In this document: piece after piece, positions 32,225 through 42,471 of the stretch | Layout: every line of letters begins with the position of its first letter | How positions within the stretch are numbered: position 1 is the first letter of the stretch | Assembly: GCA_020629375.1 (NCBI GenBank) | Contig: JAHDDK010000028.1 | Coordinates: 1-49,067 of the forward strand | Length of the DNA: 49,067 nt | Direction of reading: 5' to 3' | From: Acidimicrobiales bacterium | Lineage (GTDB): Bacteria; Actinomycetota; Acidimicrobiia; Acidimicrobiales; SHLQ01 | Made by a program: the position numbers and the translations under genes | Notes under the pieces: generated by a model | What the model was told of the DNA's origin: nothing | Databases searched by the model: none | What the model saw: the letters and a program-made list of their open reading frames with translations, nothing else

Positions 32225-32248
32225 CCAATCGTCACGTGGGTGTCTGAC
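32207..32248. repeat. GGGGTCA-type hairpin repeat at the GNAT 3' end
   Basis: Arms 32210-32227 and 32231-32248 pair over 18 bases with two mismatches. The block GACACCAAC(A/G)TGACC also appears twice in direct order. The GNAT stop codon (32222-32224) is inside the left arm. It lies between two genes on the same strand. Confidence 0.7.
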
Positions 32249-32305
32249 ACCAACGTGACCGGGTGCCCGGATGGAGGGGCGCCTCACGCCGTAACCTCGG
32301 AGGTG

Positions 32306-32824
32306 GTGTTCCGCTACCTCTTTGTCGCCTTCATCGTCTTGCCGGTGCTCGAGATCTTCTTGATCACACGCGTCGCTGGCGGCATCGGATGGCTGCCCAC
32401 GATCGTGCTTGTGATCAGCATCAGCCTCGCCGGGGCGTTTCTCGTGCGACGCGAAGGACTCGGCGTCATCGAACGGGTTCGGTCGTCGCTGCGCAGCGTT
32501 CGCCTGCCCACGAACGATCTCGCCGATGGCGCCATGATCTTCTTCGCCTCGGCACTCATGCTCACGCCCGGGTTCTTGACCGACGCCATCGGTCTGGCGT
32601 TGCTGATTCCGCCGATCCGGGCGGTCCTACGTCCGCCGGTGATTGCGTTCTTCCAGAAGCGGCTCGAGGTGCGGGCGAGTGGATTCGGGCAACAGGGATT
32701 CGGTCCAGCCGGATTCGGTGGTGCCGCCGGAACCCGGTTCGGCGCCCATGACGTCACGGGCCGCCCCGCCCCAGCCGATGCCGACGTCGAGGACATCACA
32801 CCGGAGCCTCCCGAGCTGAGCTGA
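32306..32824 (+). CDS. fxsA: FxsA family membrane protein
   Basis: A 172-residue FxsA-like protein. It has the family layout: an N-terminal membrane helix with VLPVLEIFLI, a second helix with ISLAGAFLVRREG, the conserved LADGAMIFFASALMLTPGFLTDAIGL segment, then a cytoplasmic glycine- and phenylalanine-rich tail. E. coli FxsA affects phage exclusion by F plasmid; the general function is unknown. I chose GTG 32306 because GGAGG sits just upstream; GTG 32303 is equivalent. Confidence 0.87.
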   Translation: MFRYLFVAFIVLPVLEIFLITRVAGGIGWLPTIVLVISISLAGAFLVRREGLGVIERVRSSLRSVRLPTNDLADGAMIFFASALMLTPGFLTDAIGLALLIPPIRAVLRPPVIAFFQKRLEVRASGFGQQGFGPAGFGGAAGTRFGAHDVTGRPAPADADVEDITPEPPELS

Positions 32825-32959
32825 GTCCTCCAACCCAGTCCAGGTGGGTGATTGTTCCGACTTCGTGACAACCCCTCAAGGACGGGTCGTGCAGCGTCGT
32901 TGACCAGCGCAGACCTCGTGTTTCCGCCACCTCGAGGTCTCGCACAAGGAATCGACCTC

Positions 32960-33148
32960 ATGGGACTCTTCGACCACACCTATCAGCAGCGCAACGTCCG
33001 CTCCATCGACGCCAAGACTCGGACGGAGAATGCCACGGTCGGCATGCGTGGGATCCATGAGATGCCGCTTCAGGCCGATCCCATCAAAGAGCGTCTGGCG
33101 GCATATCAGGCTGCGACGGCGAAGACGAAGCGTCGCCGCGCCGCCTGA
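32960..33148 (+). CDS. Small basic protein, unknown function
   Basis: A 62-residue protein: MGLFDHTYQQRNVRSID, a polar middle, and a Lys/Arg-rich end (KTKRRRAA). AAGGA lies 9 bases before the ATG. No domain is recognised. Its stop is one base from the stop of the convergent mrp gene. The composition suggests a small nucleic-acid- or ribosome-associated protein, but that is a guess. Confidence 0.6.
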   Translation: MGLFDHTYQQRNVRSIDAKTRTENATVGMRGIHEMPLQADPIKERLAAYQAATAKTKRRRAA

Positions 33149-33149
33149 G

Positions 33150-34331
33150 CTAGGCGGATTCTTCGAGGGCGTCCATCGCCGCAAGGTTCTCGAGCGCCTG
33201 GTCGATGATGCGCGTCGAACAACCCGACATGTCGACCGGTGGAATCAGCTCGGTCCTGATCAGCTCAGCGATCTCGCGTAAGGCATCTGCACCGGCGCCG
33301 GCCCGGAACACGGCGGGTGTGCCGTCGTCAGCTCCGTCGACCACGGCCCGGTCGAGGGGGATCTGGCCGATGAGGGGTGCGTCGATCTGTGAGGCGAGCG
33401 CCTGCCCACCACCTTCGCCGAACACGTCGTGTCGCCGGCCAGTGTCGTCGACGAAGCCCGACATGTTCTCGATGACACCGACCACTCGGAGGTAGTTGTT
33501 GCGGCCCATGTTCGCGACCCGCACGGCGACGGTCTGGGCGAGTGTCGAAGGCGTGGTGACCACGAGCATCTCGGCGTGCGGCAGCATCTTGGCGAGCCCC
33601 ATCTGGACATCGCCGGTGCCAGGCGGCATGTCGATCAGCAGATAGTCGAGGGGCCCCCACTGGACGTCCTGCAAGAAGTGTTGGACGGCGCGATTGAGCA
33701 TCAGGCCTCGCCACATGAGCGCGGTGTCATCGGAGTCGACGAGAAAGCCCATCGACACCACCTCGAGCTCACCTGCGCCCATCGATTGCACGAGCGGTTC
33801 GATCTGTCCGGACTCTTTCGAGCCTTGAAGGCGACCCTCCACGCCGAGCAGGCGCGGGATTGAGTAGCCCCAGATGTCGGCGTCGAGTACGCCGACGCGG
33901 TGGCCGCGAATCGCGAGCGCCGCAGCGAGGTTGGCGGTGACCGAGGATTTGCCGACGCCGCCCTTGCCGCTGGCGACCAACACGCAGCGAGTGGTCGACG
34001 GGACCGCAGTGTCGGGTGCGTTCTGGCTGACGTTGAACCGGGCGACTTTCATCACCTCGGCCTTCTCGTCCTGGGTGAGTTCGGTCCAGTTGATCTTGAC
34101 TCGCTCCACGCCGGGCAGGCTGAGCACACGGGCGCGAATGTCCTTCTGGATCTGGGCCCGCAGCGGACACCCAGACGTCGTCAGCGCGATCGTGATTCGG
34201 GCGATGCCCTCGTCGTCGACCATTGCCGACTTCGCCATACCCAACTCGACGATGTTCGACCCGAGTTCGGGGTCGATCACGCCGCCCAGGACCCCCATGA
34301 GGTCATCGGTTGTGGGGCGTTCGGTCGCCAT
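33150..34331 (-). CDS. mrp: Mrp/ApbC-type iron-sulfur carrier ATPase
   Basis: A 393-residue protein. Residues 1-95 form an MIP18/DUF59-like domain (VIDPELGSNIVELGM and a TTSGCPL cysteine). A P-loop ATPase follows with the deviant Walker A SGKGGVGKSS near residue 117, LDADIWGYSIP, and DMPPGTGDVQM. Family members bind and transfer [4Fe-4S] clusters. The usual CxxC pair of the carrier is not obvious; a single Cys occurs near the C-terminus (DMSGCS). TACAAT lies 7 bases upstream of the ATG, with no Shine-Dalgarno. It is divergent from an A-type Fe-S carrier gene, consistent with a shared role. Confidence 0.93.
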   Translation of the reverse strand: MATERPTTDDLMGVLGGVIDPELGSNIVELGMAKSAMVDDEGIARITIALTTSGCPLRAQIQKDIRARVLSLPGVERVKINWTELTQDEKAEVMKVARFNVSQNAPDTAVPSTTRCVLVASGKGGVGKSSVTANLAAALAIRGHRVGVLDADIWGYSIPRLLGVEGRLQGSKESGQIEPLVQSMGAGELEVVSMGFLVDSDDTALMWRGLMLNRAVQHFLQDVQWGPLDYLLIDMPPGTGDVQMGLAKMLPHAEMLVVTTPSTLAQTVAVRVANMGRNNYLRVVGVIENMSGFVDDTGRRHDVFGEGGGQALASQIDAPLIGQIPLDRAVVDGADDGTPAVFRAGAGADALREIAELIRTELIPPVDMSGCSTRIIDQALENLAAMDALEESA

Positions 34332-34338
34332 GGGAAGA

Positions 34339-34344
34339 ATTGTA
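34339..34344 (-). promoter_or_regulatory. -10 element of mrp (leaderless)
   Basis: TACAAT on the minus strand, 7 bases before the ATG at 34331. Close to the consensus TATAAT. Confidence 0.6.
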
Positions 34345-34395
34345 CCGACACTGCTGTTGGCAGAATCAGCTCGACTCGGCCCCCATGTCGACCGA

Positions 34396-34401
34396 TACAA
34401 T
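34396..34401 (+). promoter_or_regulatory. Probable -10 element of the A-type Fe-S carrier gene
   Basis: TACAAT 35 bases before the ATG at 34437, leaving a short leader that ends in GGAGG. It is the same hexamer as on the mrp side. Confidence 0.45.
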
Positions 34402-34436
34402 CCTACGGTACGCACCGTTCGCCCCCGGAGGTTCTG

Positions 34437-34757
34437 ATGATCACCCTGACCGAGACCGCAACCACCAAGGTCGCCGAGCTGATCAGCGCCGAAGACGAGG
34501 AAGGCCTCGCCCTTCGTGTCGCTGTGCGCCCTGGCGGCTGCTCCGGCTTCAGCTACGAGATGTACTTCGACTCCGAGGTCGCCTCCGACGATCTCACCGA
34601 GGCGTACGGCGACGTGAAGCTCATCTGCGATCCGTCGAGCGCACAGATGCTCGTCGGCGCCACGCTCGACTACACGGACACGATCCAAGAGACCGGGTTC
34701 AAGATCAACAACCCGAACGCACAACGCACGTGCGGATGCGGCTCGAGCTTCAGCTGA
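34437..34757 (+). CDS. erpA: A-type iron-sulfur cluster carrier (IscA/ErpA family)
   Basis: A 106-residue A-type carrier. The three cluster ligands are in place: Cys in RPGGCSGFSY and the C-terminal pair in RTCGCGSSF. It receives clusters from the SUF scaffold and passes them to apo-proteins. GGAGG lies 5 bases before the ATG. It faces away from mrp, another cluster carrier. ErpA rather than IscA is a guess from usual actinobacterial practice. Confidence 0.93.
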   Translation: MITLTETATTKVAELISAEDEEGLALRVAVRPGGCSGFSYEMYFDSEVASDDLTEAYGDVKLICDPSSAQMLVGATLDYTDTIQETGFKINNPNAQRTCGCGSSFS

Positions 34758-34772
34758 TCTGACCGGCGGTGG

Positions 34773-35699
34773 TCAGACCGCCGCGAACGCTTCTTCGAAC
34801 TCTTGACGGTCGATGGCGAAATGGCGCGCGTCCACGATCGTGCCCGTTGCGTCGGCCACGAATAGCGACGGCTCGAACGCCAATTCCAACTCGGTGAGAA
34901 GGGGCGCGAGCTCGGGGATTTGGCCGCCGGTGTTGTTCCGAGGGTCGGCGAAGACCTCGGCGTGAATGACATTGAGATCGTCTCGGCGTGCTCCGGCCTC
35001 GATCAAGAACTCGACGGAGGGTCCGCACACGTCGGTCTGGCAGAACTCCGGCGTGGCGATCAACAAGACCGTGGGTCGGCCGTTGCTCACGGCCTCGGCA
35101 AGGGAGATTTCGTGGAACGGGCAGGGCTCGGTCCGGGTGCACACCGGGTCGACTCCGGCGCTGTTGGCAAACGTCGGCGTCTCGAACGCCGGGAGCTTGT
35201 CCCCGATCTGCAACAGCGGAACGGTTGCGCGTTCCTCGACCCGAAACTCGACGTCGAGATCACTGAAGTCGGTCCGTGCGACGTAGCTACCGACTTCTTC
35301 GGGAGTGAACACGAGCGGGTAGTATGGCGTGAATTGCCCAGCACCTCGACGCGGAACGGTGAAGGTCTCGAGCGTCGAGCCGTCTCGCATCAGTTCGATG
35401 TCGATGGACTCGGGAGCGCTCGTCGTCATCGGGAAGCCGTCCTCGGCGATGACAACAAACGGGAAGCGCTGAGCGCCCGAGCCGACGACCGCGACGCTCG
35501 GCGCACGGAAGCCATCGGGGAACCGCACGCCCAGGCGGGCGGCGACGTCGGGGCTCCCACCAAAGTTTGTGACCGGTGCCGAATCGCCACTGGATGAGCA
35601 CGCCGCAAGCACTGCGGCAGACACACCACCGAGCAGCATCGAACGTCGACTCAGCGACGCGTTCGGTGGACGTTCGGGGGCACGTTCCGGGAGGGTCAT
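34773..35699 (-). CDS. Tat-type lipoprotein with a thioredoxin-like domain
   Basis: A 308-residue protein. The N-terminus has a twin-arginine-like LSRRSMLLGG and the lipobox LAAC. Residues 40-170 form a beta-rich domain (VVIAEDGFPMT, SIDIELM) resembling an extracellular immunoglobulin-like fold. Residues 170-308 resemble a peroxiredoxin/thioredoxin fold (VLLIATPEFCQTDVCGPSV). Its redox motif, if any, would be CQTDVC, spaced wider than CxxC. Start ATG 35699 fits TACCGT 7 bases upstream. It is divergent from the molybdenum-hydroxylase-like gene. Confidence 0.8.
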   Translation of the reverse strand: MTLPERAPERPPNASLSRRSMLLGGVSAAVLAACSSSGDSAPVTNFGGSPDVAARLGVRFPDGFRAPSVAVVGSGAQRFPFVVIAEDGFPMTTSAPESIDIELMRDGSTLETFTVPRRGAGQFTPYYPLVFTPEEVGSYVARTDFSDLDVEFRVEERATVPLLQIGDKLPAFETPTFANSAGVDPVCTRTEPCPFHEISLAEAVSNGRPTVLLIATPEFCQTDVCGPSVEFLIEAGARRDDLNVIHAEVFADPRNNTGGQIPELAPLLTELELAFEPSLFVADATGTIVDARHFAIDRQEFEEAFAAV

Positions 35700-35706
35700 C
35701 GAGGTC

Positions 35707-35712
35707 ACGGTA
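35707..35712 (-). promoter_or_regulatory. -10 element of the thioredoxin-like lipoprotein gene (leaderless)
   Basis: TACCGT on the minus strand, 7 bases before the ATG at 35699. This spacing favours that ATG over the GTG at 35708. Confidence 0.5.
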
Positions 35713-35741
35713 TCGTCGCTGCTTCGGACGAGGAGGTCGGC

Positions 35742-37292
35742 GTGACGATCGAGATCAGTGTCGACGGTGCGCCGGTCGTTGTCGACGATGAACACGCAAC
35801 GTTGCTCGATGTGCTCCGTTGGCAATGCGGGTCAGTGGCGGTGAAGGATGGCTGTGCGCCGCAGGGCCAGTGCGGTTGCTGCACGGTCCTCGTCGATGGC
35901 CAGCCCCGGGTGTCGTGCGTGACCCCGGTCCGTCGAATCGCTGGCCGGGCCGTCGTGACCGCCGATGGGTTGCCCGAGAGCGACAAACAACAATGGGCCG
36001 ACGCGTTCGTGGCGACGGGGGCTAGCCAGTGCGGGTTCTGCACACCGGGCATCATCTGTCGCCTGGCGGCTGCCGAGGAGAAGGGCGTCGGTGCTGACGA
36101 CGCCAAGCTGCACAACGCGCTTGCTGCGCATCTGTGCCGTTGCACGGGCTGGCAGACGATTGTGGAGGCCCACGCGCACAAGCTCGCTGAGGCGCCAGCG
36201 TTCATCCGCACGGACACGCAGGTCCAGGCGGCCGAGGCTCGGGCTGCGCTCGAAGGTGGAGTCGCGCAGCGGGTCGGGACTGAGGTCGCCCTCGGCGCGG
36301 GTGGGTTCGCCGTCGACTCGATTCCGGCCGAGGCACTCTTCGCCGTGCCGGCGGTCGACGGTGACGGCTGGGTCGTTGGGAAGACGCTCGCTGAAGCCCG
36401 AGCCTCGAGCGGCAAGATTCAGGGACGACGCACGACGGCATCGTCCGAACCGCCGATCGCGGTTCCTGAAGGCGAGTGGGAGCGAACCCTGCAGACTCGC
36501 TGGGTCGAGCCGGCGTTTCTCGAGACCGAGACTGTGTGGTGCGAACCTGGCGGCTCGCCGTCGAGCACCGTCGCCAACGGCGGCGCGTTTGGGGCGAAGG
36601 ACGACGCGGAACTCGGAGCGGTGGCCCGACGGCTGGCCGACGATCACGGCCAACCGGTCGCCGTCGTGTTGTCACGCGAGGACAGCGTGCGTCGCGGTGC
36701 AAAGCGCCCACCGATGGGTTCGGGTATGCGGGCGGACGGCACCGGCCTCGTCCACGTCGCTCGAACCAATGGGGTCGCCGAAGTGATTCGATCTGCGGCG
36801 CCGGGGCTCGAGGTCGTCGAGATCGACCTGCCAGGACCACCGACCAGTACCGCGATCCGGGGTGCTGGCTGGGTGGAGGCGCTCGCATTGGTTGCATCGG
36901 TGGGTCCGGAGATCGACGGAGCCGATGAGATCTCGCTGCCCTCCGGAGCGTTCGCGGCTGTCGACGTGACGGACGACGCGGTGACGGTCCACGTGAGCGG
37001 CGGCGACCCGCTCGACGAGACGGTGCTTCGTAGCTATGTGATCGGGGCGGTGCACATGGGTTTAGGACTCGTCCGCACCGAGTCGCTGACCGTCGACCCC
37101 GATGGCGAGGTTCACGACCTCACCATCCGGAGCTTCGGAGTGCTCCGCTCGTCCGAGATGCCCCGGGTCGAGGTCGAGATCGAACCAAGCAGCGCCGACC
37201 CTGTTGCGGTCAGCGATGCGGTCTTCGCCGCCACTGTGATCAGCGCTTGGCGTCGGGCCGGATGGCCCGACGCCTGGGGTGGCGAAACCTGA
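35742..37292 (+). CDS. Fusion of a [2Fe-2S] hydroxylase small subunit with a shortened molybdopterin-subunit-like region
   Basis: A 516-residue protein. Residues 1-155 are a complete xanthine/CO dehydrogenase small subunit: a plant-type [2Fe-2S] site (GCAPQGQCGCCTV) and the second cluster site (SQCGFCTPG with CRCTG). Residues 170-516 show pieces of the molybdopterin large subunit, such as WVEPAFLETE, NGGAFGAKDD, VVLSREDSV and a C-terminal DPDGEVHDLTIRSFGVLRSSEMP. Normal large subunits have about 760 residues; here only about 350 remain. I cannot find the GxGE segment with the active-site Glu. GAGGAGG lies upstream of the GTG start. No medium (FAD) subunit gene is adjacent. Confidence 0.78.
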   Translation: MTIEISVDGAPVVVDDEHATLLDVLRWQCGSVAVKDGCAPQGQCGCCTVLVDGQPRVSCVTPVRRIAGRAVVTADGLPESDKQQWADAFVATGASQCGFCTPGIICRLAAAEEKGVGADDAKLHNALAAHLCRCTGWQTIVEAHAHKLAEAPAFIRTDTQVQAAEARAALEGGVAQRVGTEVALGAGGFAVDSIPAEALFAVPAVDGDGWVVGKTLAEARASSGKIQGRRTTASSEPPIAVPEGEWERTLQTRWVEPAFLETETVWCEPGGSPSSTVANGGAFGAKDDAELGAVARRLADDHGQPVAVVLSREDSVRRGAKRPPMGSGMRADGTGLVHVARTNGVAEVIRSAAPGLEVVEIDLPGPPTSTAIRGAGWVEALALVASVGPEIDGADEISLPSGAFAAVDVTDDAVTVHVSGGDPLDETVLRSYVIGAVHMGLGLVRTESLTVDPDGEVHDLTIRSFGVLRSSEMPRVEVEIEPSSADPVAVSDAVFAATVISAWRRAGWPDAWGGET

Positions 37293-37320
37293 ATCGTTGG
37301 TACCGCTATCCGCGTTGGCT

Positions 37321-40300
37321 TCAGTCCAGATCGACGGCGACGGTCTTTCGTCGTTCGATCGCAACGAGGGCCATGCCAACGATGAGGAAGGCAAAGGCGA
37401 GTCGGAGGGCGATGTCGGTGGTCCGGCCGGTGAAGGCGAGCGCTGGTGGTGGTGCTGTGGTGGTAGCGGGGGCTGCGTAGGTGACGATGAGGTCGCCAGC
37501 GATCACGGCGTCTGCTCCGAGGACACCGACCTGGTATTCGATTGGTGTGGGGTTTCCGGTGAATCCACTTTCTGGGGTGAAGGTGATCTCTCCGGTGACG
37601 GGGTCGACGGTCCAGGTGCCTTCGCCGGGAACGGCGAGGTTGGTGACAGGGAGCCCGGTGTCGGGGTCGATGAGCTCGACGGTGGTCGGGTCGAGGAGGT
37701 TGTCGTCGTCGCCGGCGAGCGGGTCGATTGTGACGGGTTCGCCGGAGGTGTTGTCTTCGTCGACGATGTCGTCGGGGTCGGACACGATGATGACGGTGGT
37801 TGGGTCATCGTTGTTGTTTGGGTCGCCGTCTGCATCGGGGTCGCCGTCGGTGCCGTCTTGGGAGACGTCGGTGACAGTCCCGGTTGGGCCTTGGCCGGTG
37901 ACGGTGACGTTGTTGTCGAAGGCGCCGTCGGCGGCGGGGGTGACGGTGATCTCGATGGTGATGGTGATGGTTTCGCCGACGGCGAGGTCGGTGCCGGTCA
38001 ACAGTTCGGTGTCGCTCACTCCGTCGTATCCGGTGTTGGCGGTGCCTGGGGCTGTGACGGTGACCGCGTCCACGACGATTGTTGCGCCGGTGCCGAAGAC
38101 TGCGGCGAGGTCATCGTCTGCAGAGACTGCGGTGAGGTCGATGTCGCCGGTGTTCGAAACCGTCATGTCGTAGGCGAGGGTCCAGGTGCCGTCGCCGTTG
38201 TTGACCGGTGCCGTGGACACGGTCTTCGTGGCCGTGATTTCGGGCATGGCGATGAACGACACGGACGTCGGGTCGCTGTTGTTGGTGGGGTCGCCGTCTG
38301 CATCGGGGTCGTTGTCGGTGCCGTCTTGGGAGTCGTCTTCGGCAGTCCCGCCGAGCGACGAGTCTCCGGTGACTGATGCCGTGTTGTCGTAGGGGCCCGG
38401 GTTAGCTCCTGGGGTCACGACAACGTCGATCACCACGACACAGGTGTCGCCGTTGGCGAGGGTGGCCCCAGCGCAGGTGTCGGAGGTGATGGTCGATGAC
38501 GTGAGGGCGGTGCCGAACACGGTCGTGAGGTCGTCGGTGATGGTGATGTTGGTGAGGTCGCCGGCGCCGGTGTTGGTCGCGGTCATCGTGTAGGCGACGT
38601 TCCAGGTGCCGTCGCCGTTGTTGACCGGTGTGGAGGCTTCTTTGGTGAGCCCGATTTCGGGGCAGGCGACCATGACGGACACGTCGTTGGACCGGATCGG
38701 TAGTGCGAGCTCGGCGACTCGGGCACCGAAGGTATTGGTCCAGATGTCGGCGCAGTCAACGGTTTCGGAATCGAGGGTGAGCTCGAGTTCGATTGTTTCG
38801 TCGGGTGGGAGGGCGGCTCCGGTGACGTTGGCGTAGATGGCAGTCACGTCGAAGTCGGTGGCGGGGCATGCGCCGGTGCCGAGTTGGACGACGCCTGCGG
38901 GCGTGCACCATGTGGTCGCTCCGTCGAGCGCTTTCAACGGGTCTCGGGAGACGGTGAGTGGAGCGTCGCCGGTGACCCACACGTCCAGCGTGGCGCCGGC
39001 AGGCAGCGCCGTGCCGGTGAGTCCGACAAAGCCGACTTGGCCAGCGATGACCGTTGGTGGGGTGCGGCCATCGCCGAGCGTGGTCGGTGACCCGCCGGAG
39101 ATGTTGGTGCCCGATGCAGGTTCGGTCGCATCGGCGTTGTGAGGGAACACGTCGATGAATTCAATGTTGGTGAATTCGGTGTTGCCGTGGTTGTTGAGCG
39201 ACAGGGTGAAGGTCATGTTGCCGTCACCATCGAGGGTCGTGCCGTTCGAGGGATCGTCGTCCCAGTCGGTCAACGAGCAGGCACTTGCCCACCCGGCGGG
39301 AACTGTGCCGGAGGGATGGTCAACGCAGCCACCCAACAGGGTCGCGATGTTCTTGATGATCGCTGCTTCATCAGCGGGCAACGGCATCGACGACGACGCG
39401 TAGGACCAGATGCCCTGAGCATGCGGTGTTGTCGATCCCGAGAACGATCCTCCGCCCGCTTGGAGCGAACCGGTCGTTCCGAACGGCACCGTCCCAGCAG
39501 TCCACGGACCGAAGGCGTCAGATTCGAGCTTCGCCCCATTCGTGATGATGACCGGAACGAACGGATCAGCGATGGCGCCAGTGACGACGACTTCGATGAT
39601 GATCTCGTCTTCCCAGCCGCCGGGAATACCATCAGGCAGGGTCGGGTCCGAGTCGGTGCCAGGCACGGGTTCGGAGAACTGGCAGGTGATCACGTTGGCG
39701 GCTTCGACACAACCAGGGCCGGTGACCGGTTGTTGCACGAAGCGCACGAAGTCATAGTTCGCTGGCAACGCGTCGGTCAGGCGCACATTCGTGAACGCCT
39801 CCAGCGTCGAACCCAACGATGACGGCTTCAACGAGAACTGCACCAACTCACCGTTGTCGGCAACCGCGGACGGACCAGCCAGATTCACTTTCTCCAGCAA
39901 CAACTTCGACACGACAATCCGGACAACGTCTGCCGACGCACCTCGGTAGTCGGTGATGCCCGTCGTCGGACTCGTGGAGGAGTCGTGCATCGACGTGTTT
40001 GGCCAATCGATGAGGTCGGTCGTGTCCAAGCTGTCAGCGCCATCATCGGCGAAGGGCTGGTTGCACCAGCCAGTGTCCGTCGCAATGTCGTTGCCCTGGC
40101 TCGTCCACACAAGCCAGCTCCAGCCAACACATGTCTGCGTCGCTGCTGGCCACGTGGGGCTAAGGATCAGGTCTGGAGTCCCGGTCACCGGATCGCGGTC
40201 ACCGTACGAGTGTGAGATTGCAGTCCAAAGCTCCTGGTTCACGCGTTGATCCGTCAGATCGGCCTTTACCCGAACGTTGAAGAAGGCGTTGAAGCCGCGA

Positions 40301-42372
40301 TGGCGGCTGTCTTCATCGACTCCATCCCAATCAACTGGGTCAGCGGTGATTCGGGCACGGGTAATGCCCTCGTAGAGGCCGTCGCCGTTGGGATCGAATC
40401 CCGACAGGTCAGAGGTCGAAGACACCCAACCTGAAGGGCCGGCGTCGGCGGTGTCGCACGTGATTGCGTCTGATGCGGCGCCGAAGGGTGCTGCTCCACC
40501 CAACACCGGTGCATCGGTAAACTCGACCGTGAAGGCAAAGTCTTCCTCGTCAAACGACAGCTGGGTACCGTTGTTGTACGCATATCGAGCGTTCGTTGCG
40601 CCGGTTTCGACGTGTGCAAGGGGACCCGCATTTGCTGGCATTGTGTACGCGCCGATTGTTGACGCATCCGGGTTGTTGAATACGGTGCTCGTTGCGCCCA
40701 CAGATTGCAGAACGTCAAGCGGTGCCGGCAGCGCGACCAGTTCGTAGTGAGTGGTATCGAAGGCCACGCAACCATGCATCAGTGCGTCCCAGTCGCTTGT
40801 CCGAACGACGTCAGCGTCTCGCGACAGCACGTACGCCGAGATCGTGAGTGTCTGGCCCCGGACGACCTGGCCGATCCTGTCGCCGGAGTTCTGATGCCCG
40901 TGTTGGTAGGTATGCCCACCGGGGAGTGAGTAGAGCCCACCGTTGGTCTGGTGGCGCTCGTCGAAGCCGACGCGTGTGTCTCCCCAACGCATGTGTTCGT
41001 GAAGTTGCAGCGGGCCTGGCTTGAAGTAGATGTTGTGCGCAATGGTCTGACCCGGGTTGCCGACAGGAGCGTTTCCCATCACGAATCGCCGGGTCGAGTT
41101 ATCGGGTTCGAGTGCACTTCCGGTGATGTAGAGCTCGTCGATCATGCCGGTCGAGCCGGGGATGTCGGCGGGGACAACGTCGTCTTCGTCTGCAATGACG
41201 ACGGTGTCTGCGCCGCCGGAAACGCTGTTGTGGAACCATGCTGATGTGCCGGAGTCGTTGTTGATGTCGTCGACTTCGGTTTGGACTTCGTCAGCGGGCA
41301 TCCAGATACCGATCTGGCCAGCAACGGCGATCATGCCTTTGCGCTTGACGCCGTCGGGAAACACGCGATCCCGCTTCTGGTTGCCTTGGTTTGCTGAGCC
41401 ATCAGCGAGGGTCGCCTCAGCTGGGAACGCGGTGTAGCCGGTGATTGAGACGGGGATCACGGGGTAGCCGTTTGGTGTGGTGGCGGTGCCGCATGCCCAT
41501 GTGCCGTTGTTCGCGACGGGGTAACCCTCGAGGCCGTCGTAGGCGCCGCATTCGGAGCGGCCGGGGAACGCCGCGGCCATTTGTGCGGGTGTGGCAAGGG
41601 CTGATCCGGCGGTGAAATCCCACATGTGGTCGTTGAACGTGAGGGCCTGGGTGGCGTCGATACGTCCGCCGCCCTTGACGGGTTGGGCGGGATCTTGGCC
41701 GAAATCGGTGAGCGAGATCGGGAAGAGGACGACCCAGCCTTCGTCGGCGCCCACCGTCACCGGCCCGGCGACCTCGGGCTTGTGCTTGATCCAATCGACG
41801 GCGGGTGCTTCGGAGACGTAGATCGGACTGTCGACCGCGTCGGTGACGCCGGTGGGGTCTTCGTTGGTGGTGAGGACCGCTTGTGGGGTGAGGGGAGTGC
41901 CGTCGGCGAGCCAGTCGACGGAGAGGATCGGGCGGAAGGCGCCGTTGGAGCCTTCGGGTTGGTCACCGAGGTCACATGTCAGTGTCTGGCCAACAATGGT
42001 CGACGTCGCGACGTCGCAGCCGGCGAACATGCCGGTGTTGTCGGGTGCCCAAGCCGTGCCGGCCGGTGCTTCGACCGTGGCGGTGACGCCGGTGGCGTCT
42101 GCTTCGTTAATGGTCCAGTTGATGGTGAGCGCCATGAAGTCGTACGTACGAACGACGTTGTTGTTGGCGGAAGCATCAAGGCCGGGCGTGTGCGCGCCAG
42201 CGCCGTCGTCGGCCGGGTCGGTGTCAAAGACCGGTGTGCCGTCATAGTTGACGCCGACAACGATCTCGTTCTGCGACTGGGCAGAGACCAGCTGCATCGG
42301 TGACAGCACGGTCGCGAACAGGGCGATCGCGGCGATCGTGGAGACAATACGGATTGGATGAGACGTCGACAT
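37321..42372 (-). CDS. Large cell-surface protein with CshA-type repeat and LAxTG sorting signal
   Basis: A 1683-residue exported protein. Signal peptide is about residues 1-31 (ending VSAQ). Most of the chain is beta-rich, Asp/Thr/Gly-rich extracellular modules. Residues about 1250-1500 hold at least two DUF11-like repeats ([30 protein letters not shown]) with Asp-rich ends that may bind calcium. A CshA-type fibril repeat follows ([20 protein letters not shown]). The end has LAFTG at 1645-1649, a hydrophobic helix and RRK, the layout of a class E sortase substrate. It is probably an adhesin or surface-layer component. No sortase gene is in the window. GAGGAG precedes the ATG. Confidence 0.88.
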   Translation of the reverse strand: MSTSHPIRIVSTIAAIALFATVLSPMQLVSAQSQNEIVVGVNYDGTPVFDTDPADDGAGAHTPGLDASANNNVVRTYDFMALTINWTINEADATGVTATVEAPAGTAWAPDNTGMFAGCDVATSTIVGQTLTCDLGDQPEGSNGAFRPILSVDWLADGTPLTPQAVLTTNEDPTGVTDAVDSPIYVSEAPAVDWIKHKPEVAGPVTVGADEGWVVLFPISLTDFGQDPAQPVKGGGRIDATQALTFNDHMWDFTAGSALATPAQMAAAFPGRSECGAYDGLEGYPVANNGTWACGTATTPNGYPVIPVSITGYTAFPAEATLADGSANQGNQKRDRVFPDGVKRKGMIAVAGQIGIWMPADEVQTEVDDINNDSGTSAWFHNSVSGGADTVVIADEDDVVPADIPGSTGMIDELYITGSALEPDNSTRRFVMGNAPVGNPGQTIAHNIYFKPGPLQLHEHMRWGDTRVGFDERHQTNGGLYSLPGGHTYQHGHQNSGDRIGQVVRGQTLTISAYVLSRDADVVRTSDWDALMHGCVAFDTTHYELVALPAPLDVLQSVGATSTVFNNPDASTIGAYTMPANAGPLAHVETGATNARYAYNNGTQLSFDEEDFAFTVEFTDAPVLGGAAPFGAASDAITCDTADAGPSGWVSSTSDLSGFDPNGDGLYEGITRARITADPVDWDGVDEDSRHRGFNAFFNVRVKADLTDQRVNQELWTAISHSYGDRDPVTGTPDLILSPTWPAATQTCVGWSWLVWTSQGNDIATDTGWCNQPFADDGADSLDTTDLIDWPNTSMHDSSTSPTTGITDYRGASADVVRIVVSKLLLEKVNLAGPSAVADNGELVQFSLKPSSLGSTLEAFTNVRLTDALPANYDFVRFVQQPVTGPGCVEAANVITCQFSEPVPGTDSDPTLPDGIPGGWEDEIIIEVVVTGAIADPFVPVIITNGAKLESDAFGPWTAGTVPFGTTGSLQAGGGSFSGSTTPHAQGIWSYASSSMPLPADEAAIIKNIATLLGGCVDHPSGTVPAGWASACSLTDWDDDPSNGTTLDGDGNMTFTLSLNNHGNTEFTNIEFIDVFPHNADATEPASGTNISGGSPTTLGDGRTPPTVIAGQVGFVGLTGTALPAGATLDVWVTGDAPLTVSRDPLKALDGATTWCTPAGVVQLGTGACPATDFDVTAIYANVTGAALPPDETIELELTLDSETVDCADIWTNTFGARVAELALPIRSNDVSVMVACPEIGLTKEASTPVNNGDGTWNVAYTMTATNTGAGDLTNITITDDLTTVFGTALTSSTITSDTCAGATLANGDTCVVVIDVVVTPGANPGPYDNTASVTGDSSLGGTAEDDSQDGTDNDPDADGDPTNNSDPTSVSFIAMPEITATKTVSTAPVNNGDGTWTLAYDMTVSNTGDIDLTAVSADDDLAAVFGTGATIVVDAVTVTAPGTANTGYDGVSDTELLTGTDLAVGETITITIEITVTPAADGAFDNNVTVTGQGPTGTVTDVSQDGTDGDPDADGDPNNNDDPTTVIIVSDPDDIVDEDNTSGEPVTIDPLAGDDDNLLDPTTVELIDPDTGLPVTNLAVPGEGTWTVDPVTGEITFTPESGFTGNPTPIEYQVGVLGADAVIAGDLIVTYAAPATTTAPPPALAFTGRTTDIALRLAFAFLIVGMALVAIERRKTVAVDLD

Positions 42373-42471
42373 GGCGCGGGCTCCTCTGCTTCTCGACCTC
42401 GCACCATCGGCATTGCTACGTAGTTGATGAGCGAGATGAGACAGACCGCGCCAGGGATCGGCCGTCGCGCG

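Noticed and set aside
37780..38680. Two similar blocks that could look like a DNA repeat array
   Set aside because: They encode related DUF11-like protein repeats of the surface protein in frame. There are no CRISPR-like spacers.
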